From an uncultured Lachnospiraceae bacterium (GTDB lineage Bacteria > Bacillota > Clostridia > Lachnospirales > Lachnospiraceae): a DNA stretch of 12,585 nt. The notes beneath the pieces are model-generated. The model made no database searches. It had not been told where the DNA came from and saw only the letters and a list, made by a program, of their open reading frames with translations. Location of the stretch: positions 1 to 12,585 of the forward strand of contig CAJTVQ010000072.1 of NCBI GenBank assembly GCA_910579935.1, read 5' to 3'. A program made the position numbers and the translations under genes. This document shows, piece after piece, positions 6,772 through 12,585 of the stretch; the stretch's first letter is position 1; every line of letters begins with the position of its first letter.

Positions 6772-6859
6772 GGAACCGTGCATAAATAACTTTACGCTTT
6801 TGCACAGCAGATGGGTATTCCGGCAGGGCAAATGTAAAGATTTATTTCTTAACAGTTCC
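6772..6859 (+). repeat. 88-bp MITE-like element with imperfect terminal inverted repeats, in the leader of the FAD gene
   Basis: The left arm begins GGAACCGTGCATAAATAA and the right arm ends TTATTTCTTAACAGTTCC. Aligned as inverted repeats they pair over about 30 bp with four or five mismatches and a 2-nt bulge, leaving a core of about 25 nt containing ATGGGTATTCCGG. Bases 6829-6859 recur exactly, inverted, at 12536-12566, which shows the arm belongs to a dispersed repeat. No transposase is encoded. Both copies are preceded by TAA, but no clear target duplication is visible. As RNA it would fold into one long hairpin in the 5' UTR. Confidence 0.65.
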
Positions 6860-6889
6860 CAACCACACAGATGAGAGGAATCAGAATAT

Positions 6890-8485
6890 ATGAGGAAAGT
6901 ATTGATCATCGGCGCCGGTCCCGCCGGACTTACCGCAGCTTATGAATTATTAACCGACAGGCAGCCCGGCAGCCCTGACATAGACAACGATTATGAAGTC
7001 ATCGTATTTGAAGAAAGCGAGGCCATGGGAGGCATTTCCAGAACCGTGAATTACAAAGGCAACCGCATGGATATGGGCGGACACCGCTTCTTCTCCAAAG
7101 TGCCGGAAGTCAACGAATGGTGGAACCGGATGCTTCCCGAACAGGGGGCCCCCACTTATGACGATATCCTGTTAAAGCGCTCCATGCCGCTTGCAAAGGA
7201 AGGCCCTGACCCGCAGAAAGAAGACAGGGTCATGCTGAACCGGAACCGTGTATCCCGTATTTATTTTAAGAAAAAGTTTTTTGACTATCCGATTTCTTTA
7301 AAATTCGAAACACTGAAGAACATGGGCTTCCTGACCACCATTCAGGTATTTTTCAGCTATCTTGCCGCCCTGCTCCACAAGCGGAAGGAAAAATCCCTGG
7401 AAGATTTTTATGTGAACCGTTTCGGGCACAAACTGTATGCCATGTTCTTTGAAAACTATACCGAGAACCTTTGGGGACGCCACCCCAGCGAGATCGCTCC
7501 CGACTGGGGCGCGCAGCGCGCAAAAGGACTGTCCATCTTTGCCATTATTAAAGATATGTTTGCGAAGCTTCTTCCAAACCGGAAAAACCGCAAAGTAGAA
7601 ACTTCCTTAATTGAACAGTTTAAATATCCGAAGCTTGGACCCGGACAGTTATGGGAGGTAACCGCCGAAGAAATCACCAAACTGGGCGGAAAGATATTGA
7701 AAAACAGCAAAGTAACCGGATTTACCAAAGACGAAAACAACCATATCACGGCTCTCACCTATGAACATGACGGGGAAACGCTTACGATGGAGGGCGACAT
7801 TTTCATCTCATCCATGCCGGTCAAAGATTTGGTCGGCGGCATGAACGACGTACCGAAAAAGATCGCGCACATCGCAGCCGGACTTCCCTACCGCGATTAC
7901 CGCACCCTGGGCGTTCTCGTTCCGAAGCTGAATCTCAGGAACCGGACGAAGATGAAAACCGTCGGCAATATCGTTCCCGACTGCTGGATTTATGTCCATG
8001 ACCGTACGGTTAAACTGGGCCGTCTGCAGATATACAACAACTGGTCCCCTTATATGATCAGGGACCTGAAGCATACGGTATGGGTGGGATTGGAATATTT
8101 CTGCAACGAAGGCGACAAATACTGGAATATGTCCGACAAAGCCTTCACGAAATTTGCGGTAGGCGAAATGGTGAAGATGGGATTGATCGACCATGCATCC
8201 GATGTGATCGACACCCATTCCGAGCACGTCAAAAAAGCCTATCCGGCTTACTTCGATACTTACAAACATATGGATAAACTGGTGGATTACCTCAACACCA
8301 TCGATAATCTGTACTGTGTCGGCCGGAACGGCCAGCACCGCTACAATAACATCGACCATTCCATGTGTACTTCTTTCGAAGCCGTAAAAAACATCAAGAA
8401 CGGAATCAGGGACAAAAGCAATATCTGGAGTGTGAATACCGAAAAAGAGTATCATGAGGAAGCAAAAACAAACGAAATGGAATAG
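6890..8485 (+). CDS. FAD-dependent oxidoreductase, amine oxidase/UDP-galactopyranose mutase-like superfamily (531 aa)
   Basis: The N-terminus is a Rossmann FAD-binding motif, VLIIGAGPAGLTAAYEL (4-20). A second flavin-contact stretch follows, EAMGGISRTVNYKGNRMDM, then GGHRFFSK. The C-terminus has the FAD-closing motif LYCVGRNGQHRYNNIDHSM (474-492), as in flavin amine oxidases and UDP-galactopyranose mutase relatives. At 531 aa it is longer than Glf mutases (about 370-400 aa), and a cysteine-poor middle with FFENYTENLWGRHPSEI resembles the related FAD-dependent sugar/protoporphyrinogen oxidase-like proteins. It is cytoplasmic, with no signal peptide. A role on a nucleotide sugar or lipid-linked glycan intermediate is inferred from the divergent surface-polymer operon. 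The ATG has GAGAGG 11 nt upstream. It is single-gene and ends at a strong hairpin terminator. Confidence 0.87.
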   Translation: MRKVLIIGAGPAGLTAAYELLTDRQPGSPDIDNDYEVIVFEESEAMGGISRTVNYKGNRMDMGGHRFFSKVPEVNEWWNRMLPEQGAPTYDDILLKRSMPLAKEGPDPQKEDRVMLNRNRVSRIYFKKKFFDYPISLKFETLKNMGFLTTIQVFFSYLAALLHKRKEKSLEDFYVNRFGHKLYAMFFENYTENLWGRHPSEIAPDWGAQRAKGLSIFAIIKDMFAKLLPNRKNRKVETSLIEQFKYPKLGPGQLWEVTAEEITKLGGKILKNSKVTGFTKDENNHITALTYEHDGETLTMEGDIFISSMPVKDLVGGMNDVPKKIAHIAAGLPYRDYRTLGVLVPKLNLRNRTKMKTVGNIVPDCWIYVHDRTVKLGRLQIYNNWSPYMIRDLKHTVWVGLEYFCNEGDKYWNMSDKAFTKFAVGEMVKMGLIDHASDVIDTHSEHVKKAYPAYFDTYKHMDKLVDYLNTIDNLYCVGRNGQHRYNNIDHSMCTSFEAVKNIKNGIRDKSNIWSVNTEKEYHEEAKTNEME

Positions 8486-8496
8486 CGGAAACAAAA

Positions 8497-8540
8497 CGCA
8501 TGGCGGAGAAATATCACTTTTCCCGCCATGCGCTGTTTTT
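8497..8540. terminator. Bidirectional intrinsic terminator
   Basis: CGCATGGCGG (8497-8506) pairs perfectly with 8523-8532 around a 16-nt loop. On the plus strand CTGTTTTT follows; on the minus strand TTTTGTTT follows. It ends both the FAD gene and the minus-strand gene stopping at 8552. Confidence 0.85.
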
Positions 8541-8551
8541 CTCTGCTCCTG

Positions 8552-8986
8552 CTACTTCTTATAGATTTTCCATATCCTCCATACCGATATCGCCAGGATC
8601 ACGACAAAAAAACAATAATTTTTTATAAAAGACACTGTACTGTTCCTTGGCCTTGCTCCCCGGATATTATGCCGGTAATACAGTTTTACGCGCCCATCCC
8701 TGCTCTCCGGCTTGTAACCACTCAGATAATAGGTATATGACTGCCCATTCTCATCCTGATAAATCGCCACCATTTTCTCTTCGTCATACTCTGCGTCCAG
8801 GCAGATTCCCTGCTTTTCCAAAAGTATATCTTTCATATGATTGACAAAGATATAAATCAGCATTAACGCAGCCAGACACCCAATGAGCTTCCATATCCCG
8901 GAATTCCATTTCTTATCCTTTTTTTCATCATAAACATGATCCCGTCCGTCAAACCCATCCCATGATTCTCCCATATATGCTCCCAT
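8552..8986 (-). CDS. Small two-pass membrane protein (144 aa), unknown
   Basis: The N-terminal 30 residues are charged and probably cytoplasmic. A first membrane segment lies near residues 31-50, a second near 121-138, and a basic WKIYKK tail ends the chain. The 70 residues between them are likely extracytoplasmic and contain YYLSGYKPESRDGRVKLYYR. This layout and the 'dGrVkLyY' strand resemble DUF3592-type proteins, but the match is weak and I do not assign it. The ATG has GGAAGG about 5 nt upstream. It lies 47 nt downstream of the CPBP protease gene on the same strand but has the GC-richer composition of the left part of the window, so it probably predates the AT-rich segment beside it. It ends at the shared terminator. 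Confidence 0.7.
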   Translation of the reverse strand: MGAYMGESWDGFDGRDHVYDEKKDKKWNSGIWKLIGCLAALMLIYIFVNHMKDILLEKQGICLDAEYDEEKMVAIYQDENGQSYTYYLSGYKPESRDGRVKLYYRHNIRGARPRNSTVSFIKNYCFFVVILAISVWRIWKIYKK

Positions 8987-9033
8987 AAGGCCTTCCTTTC
9001 AAAAAACATCCCTCTATGTATTGTTTTACGTAC

Positions 9034-9654
9034 TTAATCGTAATATCCGCACCCTCTTTTGTCAATAGCCAATAGAGTTCCTGCATGGTTTATGGCTGCT
9101 TTTACTGCACACATACCCCATTCACAGGCTAAAATTCCAGACAATAGTATATATCCCACGCCCATAAAAACTGCCATGGCAATCTTCATGGAACCGTCAA
9201 GCAGAGGATTTATTACGTTGGTAATATGCCATATTCCAAAAAGCAGAGATTGTATTATATTCGCTGTCTTTTGAGAATAGTATTGTATGCCAATTTTACA
9301 AAACAGCCCTCTAAACAGCCCCTCTTCTGCACAGACATTTACTATGTTACCAATAATGCACACTATCACTGCTAACAGAGAACTACCATTTGTATGTGTC
9401 TGTGTAAGCGAAAAATTTGTAATGTAAAATCGCAAAGACGGGTGTTTCCCCATTACAGACAACACAATAAATTCTGCAGCGTAAGAAAGAAAAAAGGTGC
9501 TTATGCCAAGAACAAGACCATATTTCAAACCAAAAGATAACCCTTTTTTTGAAAATCCCAAATCACTCCAATGAAGTCTGAGCATATCCAACGCAATCCA
9601 TATCAGCAAAATAAATATCATGCCGATAACACTTATTGTTCTTCCTTTTTCCAT
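9034..9654 (-). CDS. CPBP-family (CAAX/Abi) intramembrane protease (206 aa)
   Basis: Start chosen at the ATG at 9654 because AGAGG lies 9 nt upstream; the in-frame ATG at 9675 has no ribosome binding site. The protein is largely hydrophobic. It carries the family's motifs in order: EEGLFR (E110, E111, R115), FGIWH (F139 to H143) and a third histidine in INHAG (H190). These form the metal-independent glutamate/histidine active site of CPBP proteases. Bacterial members act in bacteriocin immunity or maturation, or in releasing membrane-bound regulators. It ends only 16 residues after H190, which is slightly short. It is the third gene of an operon with LytTR and DUF3021 (38-nt gap), so it may be the regulated effector, or it may cut the membrane partner; both are inference. 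Codon use is AT-rich, unlike genes left of 9000. Confidence 0.85.
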   Translation of the reverse strand: MEKGRTISVIGMIFILLIWIALDMLRLHWSDLGFSKKGLSFGLKYGLVLGISTFFLSYAAEFIVLSVMGKHPSLRFYITNFSLTQTHTNGSSLLAVIVCIIGNIVNVCAEEGLFRGLFCKIGIQYYSQKTANIIQSLLFGIWHITNVINPLLDGSMKIAMAVFMGVGYILLSGILACEWGMCAVKAAINHAGTLLAIDKRGCGYYD

Positions 9655-9692
9655 GTCTCTTTTCCTCTGAATCATTTTGGCAGCTGTCTATT

Positions 9693-10091
9693 TTAGTCTT
9701 GATTTTTATTTCGGTTCTTAATCAGCAAATTGATTTCGTTTGCTTCTTGTTTCATTTGCAACAAATTCAAAAAGAGCGAAATGATATATATTACAACTCC
9801 CATACAAACAAGCAGCAAAAATGACAAACTTGTAAACCAATGGAATAATCGCCCAAACACAAGGAGTTCGCATACTATAAATGTGATTTCTAAAACCATT
9901 TCGGTAAAAATGTTTCTTAATTCAAATTTTTTAATACACATTATTCCTAAATGAGTCATGATATTTACGCCAAAAACCTGAAACACTGTTTCCAAATAAA
10001 TACAACTTGCATGAAAAAACAACGCAGCAACCGAAAGCAGCAGTAAGGAAATTCCTGTTGTGGCCAAAATATTTACAATATTTTTTTTCAT
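9693..10091 (-). CDS. DUF3021-family four-pass membrane protein, partner of the LytTR regulator (132 aa)
   Basis: Four hydrophobic segments, near residues 8-26, 38-52, 66-82 and 88-110, then a charged tail (KNRNKNQD). Size, topology and its position directly after a LytTR gene match DUF3021 proteins. Its ATG overlaps the LytTR stop (ATGA), and a GGGAGGAG site lies 5-6 nt upstream, so the two are translationally coupled. In streptococcal LytTR regulatory systems (HdrRM, BrsRM) the small membrane partner restrains the DNA-binding protein; a similar inhibitor role here is inference. No catalytic motif is visible. AT-rich codon use. Confidence 0.8.
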   Translation of the reverse strand: MKKNIVNILATTGISLLLLSVAALFFHASCIYLETVFQVFGVNIMTHLGIMCIKKFELRNIFTEMVLEITFIVCELLVFGRLFHWFTSLSFLLLVCMGVVIYIISLFLNLLQMKQEANEINLLIKNRNKNQD

Positions 10092-10531
10092 TCTTCTCCT
10101 CCCAATGCTTTTTTTACTCCATTTAAATAGTTTCGATTGATATTAACTTTTTCACCATTCTTCAAAGTTGCTTCCATTCTGCTATTGAAAAGAGGTCTAA
10201 TACTGTCTAAAGCGTTTATGTTTAAGATACATGATTTGCTGATTTGCACAAAACCGTATGTCTGCAATTTGTTTTTTAGCTGGTATAACCGAAAATCCGT
10301 ACGGTACACTGCATTTTCAAGATATACAAAAGTCTTTTTGTCAACGCTTTCTATATAATAAATATCCAAAATATCGATCATTCTATCCGCATTCTCACCA
10401 GCGCATTTTATCTGCATATCAAATGACTGTAAAAAATCTATAATACGATCAACTTGCTTGTCCTTTTGGGGATATTTAATTATTATTTCTATTTCGTTAC
10501 AGGATAAATCCTGTTCTGCCTTTATTTTCAT
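10088..10531 (-). CDS. LytTR-domain DNA-binding regulator without receiver domain (147 aa)
   Basis: Start chosen at the ATG at 10531, 5 nt after an AAGGGGGGTG ribosome binding site; the frame is open for 56 codons further upstream but without a signal. Residues 1-40 are a short N-terminal region (IEIIIKYPQKDKQVDRII). Residues about 48-145 are the LytTR domain: DILDIYYIESVDKKTFVYLE, VYRTDFRLYQLKNKL, GFVQISKSCILNINALDSI, then MEATLKNGEKVNINRNYL. There is no response-regulator domain, so it is not part of a classical two-component pair; control probably comes through the coupled DUF3021 protein. A direct repeat with 21-bp period lies upstream (10593-10621), which fits autoregulation. First gene of the LytTR-DUF3021-CPBP operon. 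Confidence 0.9.
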   Translation of the reverse strand: MKIKAEQDLSCNEIEIIIKYPQKDKQVDRIIDFLQSFDMQIKCAGENADRMIDILDIYYIESVDKKTFVYLENAVYRTDFRLYQLKNKLQTYGFVQISKSCILNINALDSIRPLFNSRMEATLKNGEKVNINRNYLNGVKKALGGEE

Positions 10532-10550
10532 TTTGTCACCCCCCTTTAAA

Positions 10551-10621
10551 GTTATAGCATAGTCTTTCGCTAAAAGAAATATCCTTATAACCAAGATACA
10601 TTTTCTTCTTACTAAGATACA
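10551..10621 (-). promoter_or_regulatory. LytTR operon promoter with 21-bp-period direct repeat (probable LytTR operator)
   Basis: On the minus strand a TATAAC -10 lies at 10556-10551, preceded by TG-n (extended -10). The -35 position is poor (TTTCTT). Upstream, the plus-strand octamer AAGATACA occurs at 10593-10600 and 10614-10621, exactly 21 bp apart (two helical turns), each preceded by C and one base. LytTR regulators typically bind two direct repeats spaced about two turns upstream of a weak -35, so activation by the operon's own regulator is likely. A third AAGATAC is at 10723-10729. Confidence 0.55.
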
Positions 10622-10801
10622 AATATGGCCGGTTTTTTTGTTTCTTTGTACGCTATTGATCATTTCGCGGCAGGGGATCGGAGATATGGTAAAAGTCAAT
10701 AAAAAATGAAATGATTTATTCGAAGATACGTGGTAGAATTATTTCAGACAATAAATCGGAATCTGATAAAATAGTAAATTCACATTTTCTTATCTGAACG
10801 G

Positions 10802-11233
10802 ATGAGAAAAATGATAGATGGACATATTCATATTGAACGCGGAGCGTACACGCTTGATCGGATAAATCAATTTGTAAGTAAAGCATTTGAAATGGAGATT
10901 GATGAAATACGTTTGCTTGAGCACTGTTATAGATTTGAAGAGTTTGTTCCAATGTATGATTCTGTGTGTGCATATAGTGAATACGTAAATGCATGGTTTC
11001 ATAGAAATGCAAACGTGCATAAACTCGCAAACTATTTGGAACTTATCGAACGGGTTAGAAACGAGCAGTTTCCGGTAGAAATCAAATTTGGACTTACAAA
11101 GAGTAAAGGCTTTGATTTTTTATTGGAAAGCATTCACTTTGTTGATGATCTTGCTTTTGATCATAAAGCAGAGTATTGGGCGGTGAAATGTCCCATCGTG
11201 GTCACTGCCATGATTTTTATACCATTCAACTGA
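10802..11233 (+). pseudogene. PHP-family phosphatase (histidinol phosphatase-like), 5' fragment
   Basis: The N-terminus MIDGHIHIERGAYTLDRI (ATG at 10811; 10802 is the alternative) holds the HxH metal-binding motif of the PHP superfamily. It continues with EIRLLEHCYRFEEF and SIHFVDDLAFDHKAEYW, the stretch typical of histidinol-phosphatase-like PHP proteins. Homology-like sequence stops at about 11172, and the remaining residues (AVKCPIVVTAMIF) are an out-of-frame read of the next gene. At least the second half of the domain, including the GHPD-type metal ligands, is missing, so the protein should be inactive. It was joined to a DeoR fragment by deletion or recombination. No strong ribosome binding site is seen. 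Confidence 0.75.
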
Positions 11234-11502
11234 TAAAAAATATCCGAATGGATAAAGCCTTTTTATCACACGCAGCACTATCTCTGGATTTTGGAGCCTC
11301 CATTCACGATCCCGCCGGTGTGGAATTTGGAAAAGCTGTTATGAAGAACAGCAGAATGAATATTGGGCTGTATCCGTCTAAGAAGATAGGAAAAAATTCC
11401 ATTCATTCTGTATGTCAGGTAAAAGACTATGATTTACTGATTACGGACAATCATGTATCTGAGGATTTTCTGATACAGCTTAGGAACTCGGAGTTGCTAT
11501 AG
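11176..11502 (+). pseudogene. DeoR/GlpR-type regulator, C-terminal sugar-phosphate sensor fragment
   Basis: The frame opens at the junction with LGGEMSHRGH. The GGE is the conserved turn that precedes the sensor half of DeoR-family repressors. It continues with IRMDKAFLSHAALSLDFGAS, GLYPSKKIGKNSIHSVCQ and DYDLLITDNH, matching the DKAF, DxSK and D-x-x-ITD signatures of the DeoR C-terminal domain. The N-terminal winged helix-turn-helix and the first half of the sensor are absent, so no DNA binding is expected. The only possible starts are a TTG (11176) and an internal ATG (11188) without a proper ribosome binding site. It lies 29 nt upstream of the kinase gene, whose regulator it may once have been. 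Confidence 0.7.
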
Positions 11503-11531
11503 AAACCGTTAATTTGAAGGGAGAATGAAAA

Positions 11532-12149
11532 ATGTATTGTATATTAGTGACAGGTATTCCTGCAGCAGGAAAAAGTACTATGGCAGAGGTCGTGTCAGAA
11601 AGGTTGAAACTTCCTGTTATTTCAAAGGATACCATAAAAGAATTGCTGTTTGACAATGTTGGTTTTCAGTCAAGAGCAGAAAAAGTAAATCTTGGAATTG
11701 CCAGCATGGAAATTATGTATTATGCCGCAGGTCAGCTTATGAAAGCAGGACAACCTTTTATATTAGAGAATAACTTTGAATATTCGTCAGAATATGGAAT
11801 AAAAAATCTTATAGAAAAATATCAATATTCAGCATTAACTATTACTTTAACAGGCGATCATAAAGTGATTTACCAGCGCTTTTTGGAACGGGAAAACAGT
11901 CCTGACCGGCACAGGGGGCATGTTGTGAATGACTGTTATCCGGAAAAGAAAGAGAATGAACCGAAAAATCCAAAAGCAAAAACTATTTCTTATGAAAACT
12001 TTGTTCGCGGAATAGAACAAAGGGGATTTGATGTTTTTTGCGTTGATGGCAGGCAGATCAAGGTTGACACAACAGATTTCTCAAAAATTAATATGGAAGA
12101 ATTATTTTCACAGATTGCGGCATGGAAGGAGGCAATCCTGCATGACTGA
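11532..12149 (+). CDS. P-loop kinase / AAA_33-type ATP-binding protein (205 aa)
   Basis: The Walker A motif GIPAAGKST (residues 8-16) sits right after the first strand. A SKDTIKELLFD substrate-lid-like stretch follows (31-41), then ILENNFEYSSEYG (77-89), and YQRFLERENSPDRHRGH (114-130) with Arg residues that would contact ATP. This layout is that of small-molecule kinases of the zeta-toxin/AAA_33 group, and a metabolite (sugar or nucleoside-like) substrate is the simplest reading. The substrate is unknown. AAGGGAG lies 8 nt before the ATG, and the gene is complete. A second PHP-phosphatase start overlaps its last codons (ATGACTGA), suggesting the original operon was regulator-kinase-phosphatase. 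AT-rich codon use. Confidence 0.8.
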   Translation: MYCILVTGIPAAGKSTMAEVVSERLKLPVISKDTIKELLFDNVGFQSRAEKVNLGIASMEIMYYAAGQLMKAGQPFILENNFEYSSEYGIKNLIEKYQYSALTITLTGDHKVIYQRFLERENSPDRHRGHVVNDCYPEKKENEPKNPKAKTISYENFVRGIEQRGFDVFCVDGRQIKVDTTDFSKINMEELFSQIAAWKEAILHD

Positions 12150-12183
12150 CGCGCATGTTCATTTGGAAAAACCCCTTAGATGA
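12142..12183 (+). pseudogene. Start of a second PHP-family phosphatase gene, truncated after 13 codons
   Basis: ATG at 12142 overlaps the kinase stop by 8 nt and has an excellent GGAAGGAGG site 9 nt upstream. It reads MTDAHVHLEKPLR and stops. The DAHVHLEK segment matches the HxH start of PHP phosphatases and parallels DGHIHIER of the fragment at 10811. The homology breaks at about 12170, so the gene body has been deleted or replaced. Confidence 0.65.
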
Positions 12184-12210
12184 TCCTCTGCGAAAACAGG
12201 CGGAGCTGTC

Positions 12211-12242
12211 AACGGCAGGCGAAGCCTGTTCATCTTGCCGTT
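12211..12242. other. Small nested inverted repeats in the remnant region
   Basis: AACGGCA (12211-12217) is complementary to 12236-12242, and CAGGC (12216-12220) to GCCTG (12224-12228) with a GAA loop. They overlap by two bases. No T-run or function is apparent. Confidence 0.3.
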
Positions 12243-12266
12243 GATTGGCCCGACTGGTTTTGCTAT

Positions 12267-12416
12267 TTATTTCAAGATTGCCAGACAGAATATCACGATT
12301 GGAACAATCAGAACTTCTGCCAGAAATTCCATTGGGTTCAGATGGCTTGCAGTTATCATAAACCCTACGGACAACGCGGTAAGCGGCAGCGTAATCAGAA
12401 TTGGACGCCCGCAAGT
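12267..12416 (-). pseudogene. C-terminal tail of an unidentified membrane protein
   Basis: A 49-codon minus-strand frame ending in TAA (12269-12267) encodes two hydrophobic stretches, ILITLPLTALSVGFMI and EFLAEVLIVPIVIFCLAI, joined by TASHLNPM. It has no start and no upstream continuation beyond about 12408, where the DnaC-like fragment of the opposite strand begins. The family is not recognised. Probably debris. Confidence 0.4.
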
Positions 12417-12508
12417 CCTTCTTTGCGGGATGTATCGCCAATGCCCTGATTGACCGGGACATACCAGTGCTCATGACGAATATCCCCACGACCTGCAGGA
12501 GGTGCTGA
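12413..12508 (+). pseudogene. DnaC-like ATPase fragment (probable ICE or prophage remnant)
   Basis: The frame reads KSFFAGCIANALIDRDIPV then LMTN before a stop at 12506-12508. This resembles the segment just after the P-loop (GTGKSFFAGCIANAL...IPVLMTNF) of DnaC-type ATP-binding proteins carried by integrative conjugative elements and prophages. The glycine part of Walker A and everything downstream of LMTN are missing. Confidence 0.55.
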
Positions 12509-12535
12509 ACGAGATGAAAACAGTACGTACCGTAA

Positions 12536-12566
12536 GGAACTGTTAAGAAATAAATCTTTACATTTG
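12536..12566 (-). repeat. Inverted exact copy of one arm of the 88-bp element
   Basis: This 31-bp stretch (begins GGAACTGTTAAGAAATAA) is the exact reverse complement of 6829-6859. The sequence after it (from 12567) differs from the core of the first copy, so this is either the left arm of a second element that continues past the window or a lone arm. Confidence 0.8.
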
Positions 12567-12585
12567 ACTTGTCTGAGTCCGCAAA

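Noticed and set aside
7808..8494. Minus-strand 228-codon open frame
   Set aside because: Antisense to the FAD oxidoreductase, whose FAD-binding motifs are unmistakable; Val/His/Ile-rich shadow.
9001..9033. ACAT/ATGT mini-hairpin with T-run after the CPBP gene as a terminator
   Set aside because: Only a 4-bp AT-rich stem; too weak to call.
10744..10798. TCAGA...TCTGA inverted repeat before the PHP fragment as a DeoR operator
   Set aside because: Arms are short (5-8 bp with a mismatch), about 45 bp apart and in AT-rich DNA; indistinguishable from chance.
12088..12489. Minus-strand 133-codon and plus-strand 72-89-codon frames in the right-end region
   Set aside because: They cross the recognisable DnaC-like and membrane-tail fragments in wrong frames, have mixed composition and no ribosome binding site.
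1..12585. CRISPR array, tRNA, rRNA or known riboswitch
   Set aside because: No regularly spaced identical repeats, cloverleaf or recognisable conserved RNA core was seen by eye on either strand.

Overview
The window looks like a chromosomal stretch from a Gram-positive Firmicute, most probably a Clostridia/Lachnospiraceae-type gut anaerobe. This is inferred from strong AGGAGG-like ribosome binding sites, the gene families present (MBOAT/DltD-like surface-polymer acylation, LytTR-DUF3021, PHP phosphatase/kinase pairs) and the mid-GC left part. No species-level marker is visible. There are no rRNA or tRNA genes and no CRISPR array.

Left part (1-8550), mid GC, cell-envelope genes. A partial minus-strand gene (1-392) encodes an extreme charge-block protein. 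It is divergent from a small zinc-ribbon protein (643-900) and a membrane-anchored SGNH-like protein whose nucleophile position is Asn (1007-1963). Converging on these is a tight four-gene minus-strand operon read from 6590 down to 2015: a polytopic DUF6077/GT-C-like membrane protein, a second membrane protein with a C-terminal soluble domain (possibly the second half of the first), an MBOAT O-acyltransferase and a DltD-like SGNH protein. Together they look like a machine that builds or moves a surface polymer and O-acylates it outside the membrane. Divergent from the operon, a FAD-dependent oxidoreductase related to the amine oxidase/UDP-galactopyranose mutase superfamily (6890-8485) is transcribed on the plus strand and ends at a strong bidirectional terminator.

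The 6590/6890 intergenic region is the most structured part of the window. Two promoters, each TGGACA-17 bp-TAAAAT, stand back to back, and their -35 boxes are the two halves of one 12-bp palindrome (6726-6737). The minus transcript starts with a hairpin. The plus transcript starts with an 88-nt terminal-inverted-repeat element (6772-6859). A 31-bp arm of that element recurs exactly, inverted, at the right end of the window (12536-12566).

Right part (about 9000-12585), visibly AT-richer, accessory. A minus-strand operon encodes a LytTR DNA-binding regulator, a DUF3021 membrane protein (overlapping by ATGA) and a CPBP (CAAX-type) membrane protease. Upstream of the regulator lies a 21-bp-period direct repeat that fits a LytTR operator. 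Beyond it is a damaged metabolic cluster: a 5' fragment of a PHP-family phosphatase fused out of frame to the 3' half of a DeoR-type regulator, an intact P-loop kinase, and a second PHP start that overlaps the kinase stop but breaks after 13 codons. The last 350 bp hold remnants: a minus-strand membrane-protein tail and a DnaC-like ATPase fragment, probably debris of an integrative element, ending at the inverted repeat copy.
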